DNA from: Kitasatospora sp. SUK 42
GTDB taxonomy: Bacteria > Actinomycetota > Actinomycetes > Streptomycetales > Streptomycetaceae
Length of the DNA: 64,000 nucleotides
Direction of reading: 5' to 3'
Assembly: GCF_015776785.2 (NCBI RefSeq)
Contig: NZ_LFMD02000007.1
Coordinates: 1,346,615-1,410,614 of the forward strand
The notes under the pieces were generated by a model that saw nothing but the letters and a program-made list of their open reading frames with translations, did not search any database and was not told the DNA's origin. Both the position numbers and the translations under genes were made by a program. Position 1 is the stretch's first letter. The number at the start of each line of letters is the position of its first letter. Positions 45,565-53,425 of this stretch are shown here, one piece after another.

Positions 45565-45600
45565 ATGACCGCGAGAACCCGCCCGGCGGCGGTCCGATGA
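45565..45600 (+). CDS. Possible 11-residue leader peptide coupled to the acyltransferase
   Basis: A short frame, ATG 45565 to stop 45600, encodes MTARTRPAAVR. It has a good ribosome binding site (AGGAGA about four bases upstream), whereas the acyltransferase ATG at 45597 has none of its own. The stop overlaps that ATG (ATGA). Translation of the leader would deliver ribosomes to the acyltransferase start. It may be a simple coupling device rather than a functional peptide. Confidence 0.45.
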   Translation: MTARTRPAAVR

Positions 45601-46805
45601 CCGCCGCCGCGGTGGGCGAGGCCCCGACCGGCGCGTCGACCCGCCCGCCCAAACTGCCGTCGCTGACCGGCCTGAGATTCTTCGCCGCCCTGTTCGTCTT
45701 CCTCTACCACTTCGCCCAGCTGCTCGGCCCCTATCCGCCGCACGGGCCGGTCACGCCGTTCGCCGACCCCTCGGCGACCAGCGACTTCGCGGCGGTGGTG
45801 GCCAACGGGGGCTTCGTCGGCGTCTCGTTCTTCTTCGTGCTCAGCGGTTTCGTGCTCACCTGGTCGGCGGTGCCCGGCGAGCGGGGCACCGCGTTCGTGC
45901 GCCGCCGGCTGCTGAAGATCTACCCCACGCACCTGGCGACCTTCGCGATCGCCATGCTGCTCTTCGCGGCCGCGTACACCCCCGCCACCGTGTGGCTGAA
46001 GAACGTGCTGCTGCTGCACTCGTTCTCCTCCGACCCGTCGACCTTCATGAGCGTCAACGCCCCCAGCTGGTCGCTCTGTTGCGAGCTGCTGTTCTACCTG
46101 CTCTTCCCGTTCGTGATCGGACCGGTCCGGCGGATCGCCGACAACCGGCTGTGGGCGTGGGCCGGGGCGATGGTGGCCGGCACGGTCGGCGTCGCCCTCG
46201 TCACCCAGTACCTGGTGACGAGCACGCCGAGGACGCCGTTCATCCCGGACCTGTCGATGACCCAGTTCTGGTCCGCCTACTACTTCCCGCCGGCCCGCCT
46301 CTTCGAGTTCGCGCTCGGCATGGTGCTGGCCAGGATCGTGCGGGCCGGCCGCTGGCCGAGGATCCCGATGACGGCCGCCGTCGCGCTGATGGCCGCCGGC
46401 TACGTGCTCTCGCTGCACGTGCCGTTCTTCTACCGCTTCGAGGTCGCCATGGTGATCCCGATCTCCGTGGTGATCTGCTCCTTCGCCGCGGCCGACGCGC
46501 GCGGCGGCCGCACGCCCGTGAGCGGGCGGGCGATGCAGTGGCTGGGCGAGCGGTCCTTCGGCTTCTACATGGCCCAGGGCATCGTGCTGCTCTACGGCCG
46601 TACCCTGATCGGCCACAACGCGCGCTACGACACCCCGACGGCCATCGCCGTGCTGATCGGCTTCATCCTCGCCAACCTCGTCGCGGGCACCCTGCTGCAC
46701 GTCTGCGTCGAACGGCCGGTGATGCGCAGGTGGGCCCGGGGGCCGCAGCGCGCGAGGACACCATCCGTGGACGTACGACCGAGTGAGAGGGAGGTCATCC
46801 GGTGA
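45597..46805 (+). CDS. Acyltransferase-3 family membrane protein (OafA-like)
   Basis: This 402-residue protein has about ten hydrophobic helices. The acyltransferase-3 opening is LPSLTGLRFFAALFVFLYHF, with the essential His near residue 33, and FFFVLSGFVL and RRRLLKIYPTHLATF follow. Enzymes of this family transfer acetyl or longer acyl groups to sugars on the membrane, as in macrolide 4''-O-acylation. Start ATG 45597 overlaps the 11-residue leader, and its stop overlaps the E1 alpha start (GTGA). O-acylation of a sugar hydroxyl on the product is the simplest role. Confidence 0.87.
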   Translation: MTAAAVGEAPTGASTRPPKLPSLTGLRFFAALFVFLYHFAQLLGPYPPHGPVTPFADPSATSDFAAVVANGGFVGVSFFFVLSGFVLTWSAVPGERGTAFVRRRLLKIYPTHLATFAIAMLLFAAAYTPATVWLKNVLLLHSFSSDPSTFMSVNAPSWSLCCELLFYLLFPFVIGPVRRIADNRLWAWAGAMVAGTVGVALVTQYLVTSTPRTPFIPDLSMTQFWSAYYFPPARLFEFALGMVLARIVRAGRWPRIPMTAAVALMAAGYVLSLHVPFFYRFEVAMVIPISVVICSFAAADARGGRTPVSGRAMQWLGERSFGFYMAQGIVLLYGRTLIGHNARYDTPTAIAVLIGFILANLVAGTLLHVCVERPVMRRWARGPQRARTPSVDVRPSEREVIR

Positions 46806-47770
46806 CGACCGAACCCGAGGAACTGCTGCGCGCCATGGTGCGCATCCGCGCCGTGGAGGAAGGACTCGCGGACGTCTACCGCGAGGAGCAGGAGATGCGC
46901 ACCCCGGTGCACTTCTCGATCGGGCAGGAGGCGACGGCGGTCGGCGTCTGCGCCGCGATGCGCCGGTCCGACCTGGTGTACAGCGGACACCGCTGCCACG
47001 CCCAGTACCTGGCGAAGGGCGGCGACCTGACCGCCATGGTCGCCGAGCTGTACGGCCGCGAGACCGGCTGCTCCGGCGGCCGCGGCGGATCCGTCCACCT
47101 GGTGGACCTGGAGGCCGGCTTCGGCGCCTCCTCGGCCATCCTCGGCGAGATGATCTCGGTGGGCACCGGCGCGGCCTGGGCGTCCGCCGTGGCGGGCCGG
47201 GACGACGTCGCGGCGACCTTCTTCGGGGACGGCGCCGCCGAGGAGGGCGTCTTCCACGAGTCGCTGAACTTCGCGGCGCTGCGCCGCGTCCCGGTGGTCT
47301 TCGTCTGCGAGAACAACGGCTACTCGCTCTCCTCGCCGCTCTCCTCCCGGCAGCCGGCCGGGAACAGCATCACCCGGTGGGCCGACCGCTACGGCATGCC
47401 CGGCGTGCGGGTCGACGGCAACGACGTGTTCGGCGTGTACGCCGCCGCGACGGAGGCGGTGCGGTGGTGCCGCGAGGGCAGGGGGCCGTACTTCCTGGAG
47501 CTGACGACCTACCGCTGGCGCGAGCACGTCGGCCCGAACTGGGACTACGACCGCGACCACCGCTCCAAGGCGGAGGTCGACTCCTGGATCGCCCGCTGCC
47601 CCATCACGCGCGCCACCGAGGAGCTGCGGGAGCGGGTGCCCGGCATCGACCGGGCCCGCGCCCAGTGGGAGACGGAGAGCCGCGAGGAGCTGGCCAAGGC
47701 GATCGCCGTGGCGAAGGCCAGCCCGTTCCCCGCCGTCGAAACCCTGCTGTCCGGGGCCTACGAGGACTGA
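46802..47770 (+). CDS. Thiamine-diphosphate E1 component, alpha subunit
   Basis: This 322-residue protein is the alpha subunit of a pyruvate-dehydrogenase-like E1. The thiamine-diphosphate motif starts at FFGDGAAEEGVFHESLNFAA (about 140-159) and ends in VVFVCENNGYS. PVHFSIGQEATAVGV and YSGHRCHAQYLAKGG are E1 alpha signatures. The C-terminal part TTYRWREHVGPNWDYDR contains the phosphorylation-loop region. It overlaps the acyltransferase by four bases and is followed by the beta subunit. No E2 or E3 gene is nearby, so it should not serve acetyl-CoA formation. Similar orphan E1 pairs add a two-carbon unit from pyruvate to keto-sugars in avilamycin- and trioxacarcin-type pathways. Confidence 0.9.
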   Translation: MTTEPEELLRAMVRIRAVEEGLADVYREEQEMRTPVHFSIGQEATAVGVCAAMRRSDLVYSGHRCHAQYLAKGGDLTAMVAELYGRETGCSGGRGGSVHLVDLEAGFGASSAILGEMISVGTGAAWASAVAGRDDVAATFFGDGAAEEGVFHESLNFAALRRVPVVFVCENNGYSLSSPLSSRQPAGNSITRWADRYGMPGVRVDGNDVFGVYAAATEAVRWCREGRGPYFLELTTYRWREHVGPNWDYDRDHRSKAEVDSWIARCPITRATEELRERVPGIDRARAQWETESREELAKAIAVAKASPFPAVETLLSGAYED

Positions 47771-47784
47771 GAGGAGTCCGACCG

Positions 47785-48822
47785 ATGCGGATGTTGAAGT
47801 ACAGCGAGGCGATCGGCGAGGCCACCGTGCAGTGCATGGAGGCGGACCCGACCATCCTCGTCGCCGGCCAGAGCGTCGACGACCACAAGGGGATCTACGG
47901 CACCACCACCGCCGCCATGCGGCGGTTCGGGGCGAGCCGGGTGCTGGACATCCCCAACTGCGAGAACGCCTTCGCGGGCATCGCGGTCGGCGCGGCCTCG
48001 CAGGGCCTGCGGCCGCTGGTCGTCCACACCCGCGACGACTTCATGTTCCTGGCGATGGACGGGATCCTCAACGTCGCCGCCAAGTGGCGCTACATGTACG
48101 GCAACAAGGGCGGCGTGCCGGTGGTGATGCGCGGCGTCGTGGGGCACGGCTGGGGGCAGGGCGCCACCCACTCGCAGAGCCTGCACTCCGTCTTCGGCCA
48201 CTTCCCGGGCCTGCACGTCGTCACCCCGGCCTCCCCGGCCGACGCCAAGGGCCTGCTGGTCACGGCCCTGCAGGGGGACACCCCCGTGGTGATCATCGAG
48301 AACCGGGGCCTGTACGAGGTCGAGGGCGAGGTGCCCGAGGGCCCGGTGGGCGTGCCGATCGGCCGCGGCCGGATCGTGCGCGAGGGCACCGACGTCACCA
48401 TCGTGGCCGCCTCGCTGATGGTCCGCGAGGCCGAGCGGGCCGCCTCGGCACTGGCCGCCCTGCAAGGCGTGAGCGCCGAGGTGGTGGACGTGCGCAGCAT
48501 CCGCCCGTTGGACGAGGACCTCATCTGCGCATCCGTCGCGAAGACCGGGCACCTCGTCGTCGCGGACACCAGCTGGGCGCGCTACGGGCTGAGCGCCGAG
48601 GTCGCGGCGGTGGTGGCGGAGCGCGCCTTCGACTCCCTGCGCGCGCCCGTACGCCGGGTCACCCCGCCGGACAGCCCCGCACCGGTGTCCTGGCCGCTGG
48701 AGGAGGCGTTCAACCCGAACGCCGACGCGGTGGCCCGGGCGGCGCTCGAAGTCCTCGGGCTCCGTGGGCGCGTGGCGGTCGGGGAGGACGAGCTGGCCCG
48801 CGGATTCGTCGGCCCCTACTGA
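47785..48822 (+). CDS. Thiamine-diphosphate E1 component, beta subunit
   Basis: This 345-residue beta subunit pairs with the preceding gene. It opens MLKYSEAIGEATVQCMEADP, has the conserved RVLDIPNCENAFAGIAVGAAS segment, and carries RGVVGHGWGQGATHSQSLHS near the active site. The C-terminal transketolase domain includes VDVRSIRPLDEDLICASVAKTGHLVVAD. The conserved Glu that activates thiamine diphosphate lies in the N-terminal NCEN block. GAGGAG at 47771-47776 is the ribosome binding site for ATG 47785. It is clearly co-transcribed with the alpha subunit and with the RmlC-like epimerase downstream. Confidence 0.9.
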   Translation: MRMLKYSEAIGEATVQCMEADPTILVAGQSVDDHKGIYGTTTAAMRRFGASRVLDIPNCENAFAGIAVGAASQGLRPLVVHTRDDFMFLAMDGILNVAAKWRYMYGNKGGVPVVMRGVVGHGWGQGATHSQSLHSVFGHFPGLHVVTPASPADAKGLLVTALQGDTPVVIIENRGLYEVEGEVPEGPVGVPIGRGRIVREGTDVTIVAASLMVREAERAASALAALQGVSAEVVDVRSIRPLDEDLICASVAKTGHLVVADTSWARYGLSAEVAAVVAERAFDSLRAPVRRVTPPDSPAPVSWPLEEAFNPNADAVARAALEVLGLRGRVAVGEDELARGFVGPY

Positions 48823-48833
48823 TCGGTGGTCCC

Positions 48834-49439
48834 GTGAAGATTCGTGAGCTCGCCGTCCCCGGTGCCCTGGAGTTCACCCCGGACGAGTACCCCGACGACC
48901 GGGGCGCGCTCCTCGAACTGCTCCGCCGCGAGTGGTGGACCGAGGCGACCGGGCGGCGGCTGGAGGTCGCCCAGGTGAACTGCACCGTCAACCGGCGCAA
49001 CGTGGTGCGGGGCGTGCACTTCACCCTGCCGCCCGGGCAGGCCAAGTTCGTCTGCTGCCTGAACGGCGCCATGGTCGACGTCATCGCGGACCTGCGGCTC
49101 GGCTCACCGGCCTTCGGCACCTACGACACGGTGCCGCTGGACAACGAGCAGTTCCGCATCGTCTTCCTCCCCGAGGGCGTCGGGCACGGCATGGTCTCCC
49201 TCACCGAGGGCGCCACCGCCTTCTACCTCTGCTCGGCGCCCTACGACCCCGCCAACGAGTTCGGCGTCCACCCGCTCGACCCGGACCTCGGCGTCGACTG
49301 GCGGGGGATGCTCGGCGGCGCCGAACCGATCCTCTCGGAACGGGACAACGGCGCCCCGTCGTTGGCGTGGCTCGTGAAGCACGGCGAACTGCCGCGCTAC
49401 GAGGACTGCCTGGCGCACTACCGCGCCACCGCCCGGTGA
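48834..49439 (+). CDS. RmlC-like NDP-sugar epimerase
   Basis: This 201-residue cupin is of the dTDP-4-keto-sugar 3,5-epimerase family. The catalytic His is at residue 62 (RGVHF), with VDVIADLRLGSPAFG following. FLPEGVGHGMVSLTEGATAFYLCS carries Tyr near 131, and DPDLGVDW lies near 165. The key His and Tyr are kept, so an epimerase activity at C3 and/or C5 is likely. Length is a little over typical RmlC. The GTG start lies 11 bases after the E1 beta stop. If it acts after the two-carbon transfer, it could be a 5-epimerase giving an L-sugar. Confidence 0.87.
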   Translation: MKIRELAVPGALEFTPDEYPDDRGALLELLRREWWTEATGRRLEVAQVNCTVNRRNVVRGVHFTLPPGQAKFVCCLNGAMVDVIADLRLGSPAFGTYDTVPLDNEQFRIVFLPEGVGHGMVSLTEGATAFYLCSAPYDPANEFGVHPLDPDLGVDWRGMLGGAEPILSERDNGAPSLAWLVKHGELPRYEDCLAHYRATAR

Positions 49440-49453
49440 GCGGGGGAGGAGTC

Positions 49454-50554
49454 GTGACGGCGCCCGCGACGGGGGAGCGGCGGCTGCGGGTCGGCATCAT
49501 CGGCACCGGCGTCGGCGTGCGCACCCACCTGCCCGGCTTCGCCTCGACGGGGCGGGCCGACGTGGTGGCGATCGCCGGCAGCAGCCCCGCGCGGGCGCGC
49601 GAGGTCGCGGCCGAGGTCGGCGTGCCGACCGCGTACGAGGACTACCGCGCGCTCTGCGAGGACCGCACGCTGGACGTCATCTGCGTCGCCTCCCCGAACG
49701 AGCACCACTACGACCACTTCGCGGCGGCCGCGGCCTCGGGGCGGCACATCATCGTCGAGAAGCCGGTCGGGGGCGACGCCGAGGCGCTGCGGCGGCTGAT
49801 GGGGATCCCGCTGGCCGACGGGCAGTTGGTCCTCGTCGACCACCAACTGCGGTTCAACCCCTACCTGTCCGCTCTGCGCGAGAGCCTGGCGGCCGGCGAA
49901 CTCGGCCGCCCCTATCTCGTCCGGATCCACCAGCAGGGCGTCGGTCAGCTGTCCCAGGACGTCCTGCACGCCTGGCAGTTCGACGCCGGGCGCGGCGGCG
50001 GCGTGCGGCTGGCCATGGGCAGCCACCTGGTGGACCTGGTGGACTTCCTGCTCGGCCGCAGGCCGTGGGAGGCGGTGGCGGGCTCCGTCGACCCCGTCGT
50101 CCCGTTCCGCCGCGACCGCGAGGGCGCACTCCGGCCGGTGACCGCGGACTCGGCGTTCTCGGCGCTGCTGCGGGCGGCCGACACCACCGCGCTGGTCTCC
50201 GCCAGCGCCGCGGCGGCGGCCACCACCCTGCTGGACGTCGACGTCCTCGGCACGGCGGGCGAGGCGCACTTCAGCCTGACCGGGAAGCTGCGGATCTCCA
50301 CGACGAGCGGCACCCGGACGGTCCTGCACCCGCCCGGTGTGGACCAGGTCGAGGTCGACAACCGGATCTCGGTCTTCAAGAGCTCCTTCAACCACCTGGC
50401 CCGGGCGCTGACTTCGGCGGTCCTCGACGGCGACCTCGGCGCCGTCGCCCACGCCGGCACCCTGGCCGACCAGCTGTCCGTCCTCGGCACGCTCGACGCG
50501 ATCCTGCGCTCGGCCGCCGCCAACCCCTCCCCGCACAAGGAGAGTTCATGTTGA
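49454..50554 (+). CDS. Gfo/Idh/MocA oxidoreductase, candidate NDP-hexose 3-ketoreductase
   Basis: This 366-residue protein has an N-terminal Rossmann domain (RVGIIGTGVGVRTHLPGFAS) and the catalytic EKP motif at 102-104 (HIIVEKPVGGD). The C-terminal half is the alpha/beta Gfo/Idh/MocA_C domain. The 3-ketoreductases that follow 2,3-dehydratases in dideoxysugar pathways (SpnN, KijD10) belong to this family. The only recognised 2,3-dehydratase here lacks another partner, so that is the best assignment. GTG 49454 is preferred because GGGGGAGGAG is placed just before it. An in-frame GTG at 49436 would overlap the previous stop. Its stop region overlaps the next gene by seven bases. Confidence 0.8.
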   Translation: MTAPATGERRLRVGIIGTGVGVRTHLPGFASTGRADVVAIAGSSPARAREVAAEVGVPTAYEDYRALCEDRTLDVICVASPNEHHYDHFAAAAASGRHIIVEKPVGGDAEALRRLMGIPLADGQLVLVDHQLRFNPYLSALRESLAAGELGRPYLVRIHQQGVGQLSQDVLHAWQFDAGRGGGVRLAMGSHLVDLVDFLLGRRPWEAVAGSVDPVVPFRRDREGALRPVTADSAFSALLRAADTTALVSASAAAAATTLLDVDVLGTAGEAHFSLTGKLRISTTSGTRTVLHPPGVDQVEVDNRISVFKSSFNHLARALTSAVLDGDLGAVAHAGTLADQLSVLGTLDAILRSAAANPSPHKESSC

Positions 50555-50931
50555 GCGCAGCCCGTGTGGACCTGTTCGACGAGACCATCCGCCTCCGCGA
50601 CGAGGCCTTCCACGCCCGCGACCTGGAAGCGACCATGGGCTTCTACCGGGAGGACGCCCTCGAAATCGACCCCAGCGGCGCCTTCCACCGGGACAAGGCC
50701 GCGATCAGCGCCCAGATCGGGATGGTGTTCGGCCTCGGCCTGACGGCGCGCTTCGTCGAACTGGCGAGGACCGTCGACCTCGACCACGGCACCGCGGTGC
50801 TGGTGCTGGACTCGACCTTCGAGTCCTCCCCGCCCGGCTTCCGCCAGCACTTCCTGACCGCCCAGACCTTCACCTTCGACGACGGCGAGTGGCGCCTGCT
50901 GCTCGCCGCCAACACCATGCTGGCGGACTGA
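50548..50931 (+). CDS. SnoaL-like (DUF4440) small protein
   Basis: This 127-residue protein has the NTF2/SnoaL fold pattern: FDETIRLRDEAFHARDLEATMGFYREDALEID (in pieces), DKAAISAQIGMVFGLGLTARFVEL and FTFDDGEWRLLLAANTML. It is shorter than and only distantly similar to the three SgcJ-like proteins. The ATG start at 50548 overlaps the preceding reductase by seven bases and has AAGGAGAG before it. It ends the sugar operon, before a strong hairpin. A role in sugar modification is inferred from position only. Confidence 0.7.
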   Translation: MLSAARVDLFDETIRLRDEAFHARDLEATMGFYREDALEIDPSGAFHRDKAAISAQIGMVFGLGLTARFVELARTVDLDHGTAVLVLDSTFESSPPGFRQHFLTAQTFTFDDGEWRLLLAANTMLAD

Positions 50932-50940
50932 CCCCGGACG

Positions 50941-50977
50941 CGTGAGGGGCGACCGGCCGCGGCCGGTCGCCCTCACG
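50941..50977. terminator. Bidirectional terminator hairpin
   Basis: A 17-base-pair inverted repeat with one bulged G spans 50941-50977. It lies between the SnoaL-like gene and the convergent O-methyltransferase gene. Confidence 0.78.
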
Positions 50978-50990
50978 TCGTGACGATCCG

Positions 50991-52073
50991 TCAGTTCGCC
51001 ACGGCCTCGACCACCGACAGGACCGTCGGGGTCGGGAGGACCCGGGACAGGCGCAGTCCGGCCCGGGCGAACAGCTCCGCGAAGTCCGCCTCGGTGCGTT
51101 CCCGGCCGGTGAGGGAGCCCATCATCATCAGGTCCAGGGCCTTGGACTGGTGGGGGTCGTTGCCCCGGGGCACCACCGCGTCGAGGACCAGGACCCGGCC
51201 GCCGGGGTTCAGGGCGCGGCGGCAGTGCTCCAGCAGCGTCACGCAGCGGTCGTCGTCCCAGTCGTGGGTGATCCGCTTGAGCAGGTGGACGTCGCCGGGC
51301 GGCACGGCGGTGAAGAAGTCGCCCTCCGCCAGCGTCCAGCGGTCGGCGATCTCCTTGTCCGAGCCCAGGCGGTGGCCGGCCAGCACGTGCGCCTGGTCGT
51401 AGAGGACGCCCTCCAGGTCGGGGTTGAGGCGCAGCACCTCCAGCAGCAGGCCGCCGTGGCCGCCTCCGACGTCCACCACCGTGCCGGTGCGCGGGAGGTC
51501 GCAGGCGGCCGCGATGAGCGCGTTCTCCGGGTCGGACATCGCCGCCATGCCCACGTGGAACACGGCGGCGGTCCGTTCGTCCTGGGCGAAGTGGTCGAAG
51601 AACGGCATGCCGAAGATGCCCTCGAAGGCTGTGGTGCCCTCGGTGAGGCAGTGCGTCAGCTCGCCCGCCGGGCGCCACATGGTCCGGTCGGTGAGCATCA
51701 GCACGGCCGCGCGCGCCGAGTACGGCGCGTCGGAGCGCAGGGCCTGGCCGGCGTCGGTCAGCGCGAAGCGGCCCTGCTCGTCCTCCGCCACCACACCCCG
51801 GGTGGCGAGCAGGCGCAGCACCCGGTGGAGGCCGCGGGCGTCCGTGCCGGTGGCGGCGGCGAGCTCGGCGGGGGTGCGGGGGCCGCCCACCAGGTGGTCG
51901 GCCACCCCCACGTCGGCGGCGGCGCGCAGTGCGGCGGGGAAGAGGAAGCCGAGGGCCTCGTCGATGAGGAAGGCGGCGGAGCGGCGGAGCCCGTCGTCCC
52001 GGCCGGTGCCGGCGTCACCGCCGGCCCCGCCGCCCGTCCGGTCGTCGATGGTCCTGTCCTCGTCCTCGCGCAT
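50991..52073 (-). CDS. SAM-dependent O-methyltransferase (class I, plant COMT-like)
   Basis: This 360-residue enzyme has a winged-helix dimerisation domain at about residues 30-120 (AELAAATGTDARGLHRVLRLLATRGVVAE). A Rossmann methyltransferase domain follows. The SAM loop is VVDVGGGHGGLLLEVL at about 198-213, the HDWDDDR stretch carries the general-base His, and GRVLVLDAVVPRG lies near 300. Enzymes of this type methylate phenolic or sugar hydroxyls in antibiotics. ATG 52073 has GGAGGT upstream. It lies downstream of the Gal80-like oxidoreductase on the same strand, gap about 80 bases. Confidence 0.88.
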   Translation of the reverse strand: MREDEDRTIDDRTGGGAGGDAGTGRDDGLRRSAAFLIDEALGFLFPAALRAAADVGVADHLVGGPRTPAELAAATGTDARGLHRVLRLLATRGVVAEDEQGRFALTDAGQALRSDAPYSARAAVLMLTDRTMWRPAGELTHCLTEGTTAFEGIFGMPFFDHFAQDERTAAVFHVGMAAMSDPENALIAAACDLPRTGTVVDVGGGHGGLLLEVLRLNPDLEGVLYDQAHVLAGHRLGSDKEIADRWTLAEGDFFTAVPPGDVHLLKRITHDWDDDRCVTLLEHCRRALNPGGRVLVLDAVVPRGNDPHQSKALDLMMMGSLTGRERTEADFAELFARAGLRLSRVLPTPTVLSVVEAVAN

Positions 52074-52154
52074 GCCGACCTCCGTCGCCTCTGCCGTCTC
52101 CGTCCGAACTTCCGCCCGGAGACTGCCCGGAGCCGGACCGGTCGAAGCGCCGCC

Positions 52155-53297
52155 TCACCCGGTCGTGTCGGACAGCTCCTTGTCGATGGCGGTCTCGATG
52201 CCGCGGCGCCGGGCGGCGCCGTGGGCGAAGTCGGGTACGGCCGAGGTGCCTTCGCGCAGGTCGTCGAGGAACTGCCGGTAGGCGTGGGCGAGCGCGTAGG
52301 CGTTGGAATCGACCGCCGGGTCCAGGCCCGGGACGCGGACGTACGACTCGGGCACCGGCAGGGGAGCGACCCCGGTGGCCTGGCCGCGGCCGCCTTGGAG
52401 GGTGAGCGGGCTGAGCTGGAGGTGGCCGACCGGGGCGGTGACGACGAGGTCGCCTTCGGTGCCGTTGATCTCCCAGCGGAAGCCGGTGCCCCGGGAGGTC
52501 CCGCCGCGGTAGTGGAAGGCGGCCACCGCGCCGCCCGGCAGCCGTCCGGAGGCCACCACCTGGTCGGCGACGGTCACGGGGACGGGCAGGCCGCTCTCGG
52601 TGTCCACCGCGAACCTGCGCCGGGACGCCAGCCGGATCCGCAGCTCCTCGGGCTCGCCCAGGACGGAGGCGAAGCCGTCGAGGGTGTGGCCGAAGGGGAT
52701 GGTCAGCAGGGACACGCCGTTGGCCGCGTCCAGCACGTACCGGCTGCGGGGGTCGACGGTGGCGCCCCAGTGGCCGCCGGAGCCGACGACCGTGCTGGAC
52801 AGCACCTCCCCGACGTAGCCGTCGGCCACGAGGTCCCGCACGTAGGCGACGGTCGGGTGCGAGCGGGCCTGGAGGCCGACGACGGTCGGCACGGCGGCGG
52901 CGCGGGCCAGCTGCGCCAGCTCCTCGGACTCCGCGGGTCCGGTGCCCAGCGGCCATTCGCACAGCACGGCCTTGCCGGCGTCCAGTGCCGCCCGTACCAG
53001 CTCCCGGTGGCGGGGCGCCTTCACCGTCACGACCACCAGGTCCACCTCGTCGGAGGCGGCCAGTTCGGCCGCCGTCGCGAAGGTGCGGGGCACTCCGTGC
53101 GTGCGCCCGGCGAGCTCCGCCGACTCCTTGGAGCTCGCGCTCAGGGCCCTCAACTCGTAGCCGGGGAGGGCGCGCAGGGCCGGCAGGTGGGCGCGTTCGG
53201 CCCAACTCCCCGGGGAGGCCCCGAGTCCGACGATGCCGACGCCGATCGGCTTGCCGGAGCGGGCCGATGCGGCGAGCGGTGACGGGGAGGTGTTCAT
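52155..53297 (-). CDS. Gfo/Idh/MocA protein lacking the EKP lysine (Gal80-like)
   Basis: This 380-residue protein has the family fold. The Rossmann part is GVGIVGLGASPGSWAERAHLP, with an insertion relative to the usual GxGxxG. The usual EKP motif is EWP (residues 114-116, VLCEWPLGTG), so the lysine that takes part in catalysis is replaced by Trp. The same change, from memory, occurs in yeast Gal80, a regulator with the dehydrogenase fold. The C-terminal half is conventional (HYRGGTSRGTGFRWEINGTEGDLVV). It may bind NAD(P) without being a classical dehydrogenase. The ATG has a weak ribosome binding site. It is divergent from the MarR gene, which probably controls it. Confidence 0.78.
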   Translation of the reverse strand: MNTSPSPLAASARSGKPIGVGIVGLGASPGSWAERAHLPALRALPGYELRALSASSKESAELAGRTHGVPRTFATAAELAASDEVDLVVVTVKAPRHRELVRAALDAGKAVLCEWPLGTGPAESEELAQLARAAAVPTVVGLQARSHPTVAYVRDLVADGYVGEVLSSTVVGSGGHWGATVDPRSRYVLDAANGVSLLTIPFGHTLDGFASVLGEPEELRIRLASRRRFAVDTESGLPVPVTVADQVVASGRLPGGAVAAFHYRGGTSRGTGFRWEINGTEGDLVVTAPVGHLQLSPLTLQGGRGQATGVAPLPVPESYVRVPGLDPAVDSNAYALAHAYRQFLDDLREGTSAVPDFAHGAARRRGIETAIDKELSDTTG

Positions 53298-53381
53298 GAT
53301 GCGCAGCCTGCTCTCTGTCGGATGAGAAGGGTGGGCACAGCGGCCGACAGGGGCTGGGGGAGGACACAGCCGTCTGTTAGC

Positions 53382-53425
53382 GTTGACATCTCAACACTAG
53401 AAAGAGGTGCGTTGATATGTCAACG
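53382..53425. promoter_or_regulatory. Two palindromic MarR operator candidates
   Basis: Operator one is GTTGA-CATC-TCAAC (53382-53395). Operator two is CGTTGA-TATG-TCAACG (53410-53425). They share the same arms and a 4-base centre, 28 bases apart, in the gap between the Gal80-like and MarR genes. The second contains the MarR start codon (ATG 53417-53419) in its centre. A protein bound there could block both transcription and translation start. Confidence 0.75.
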
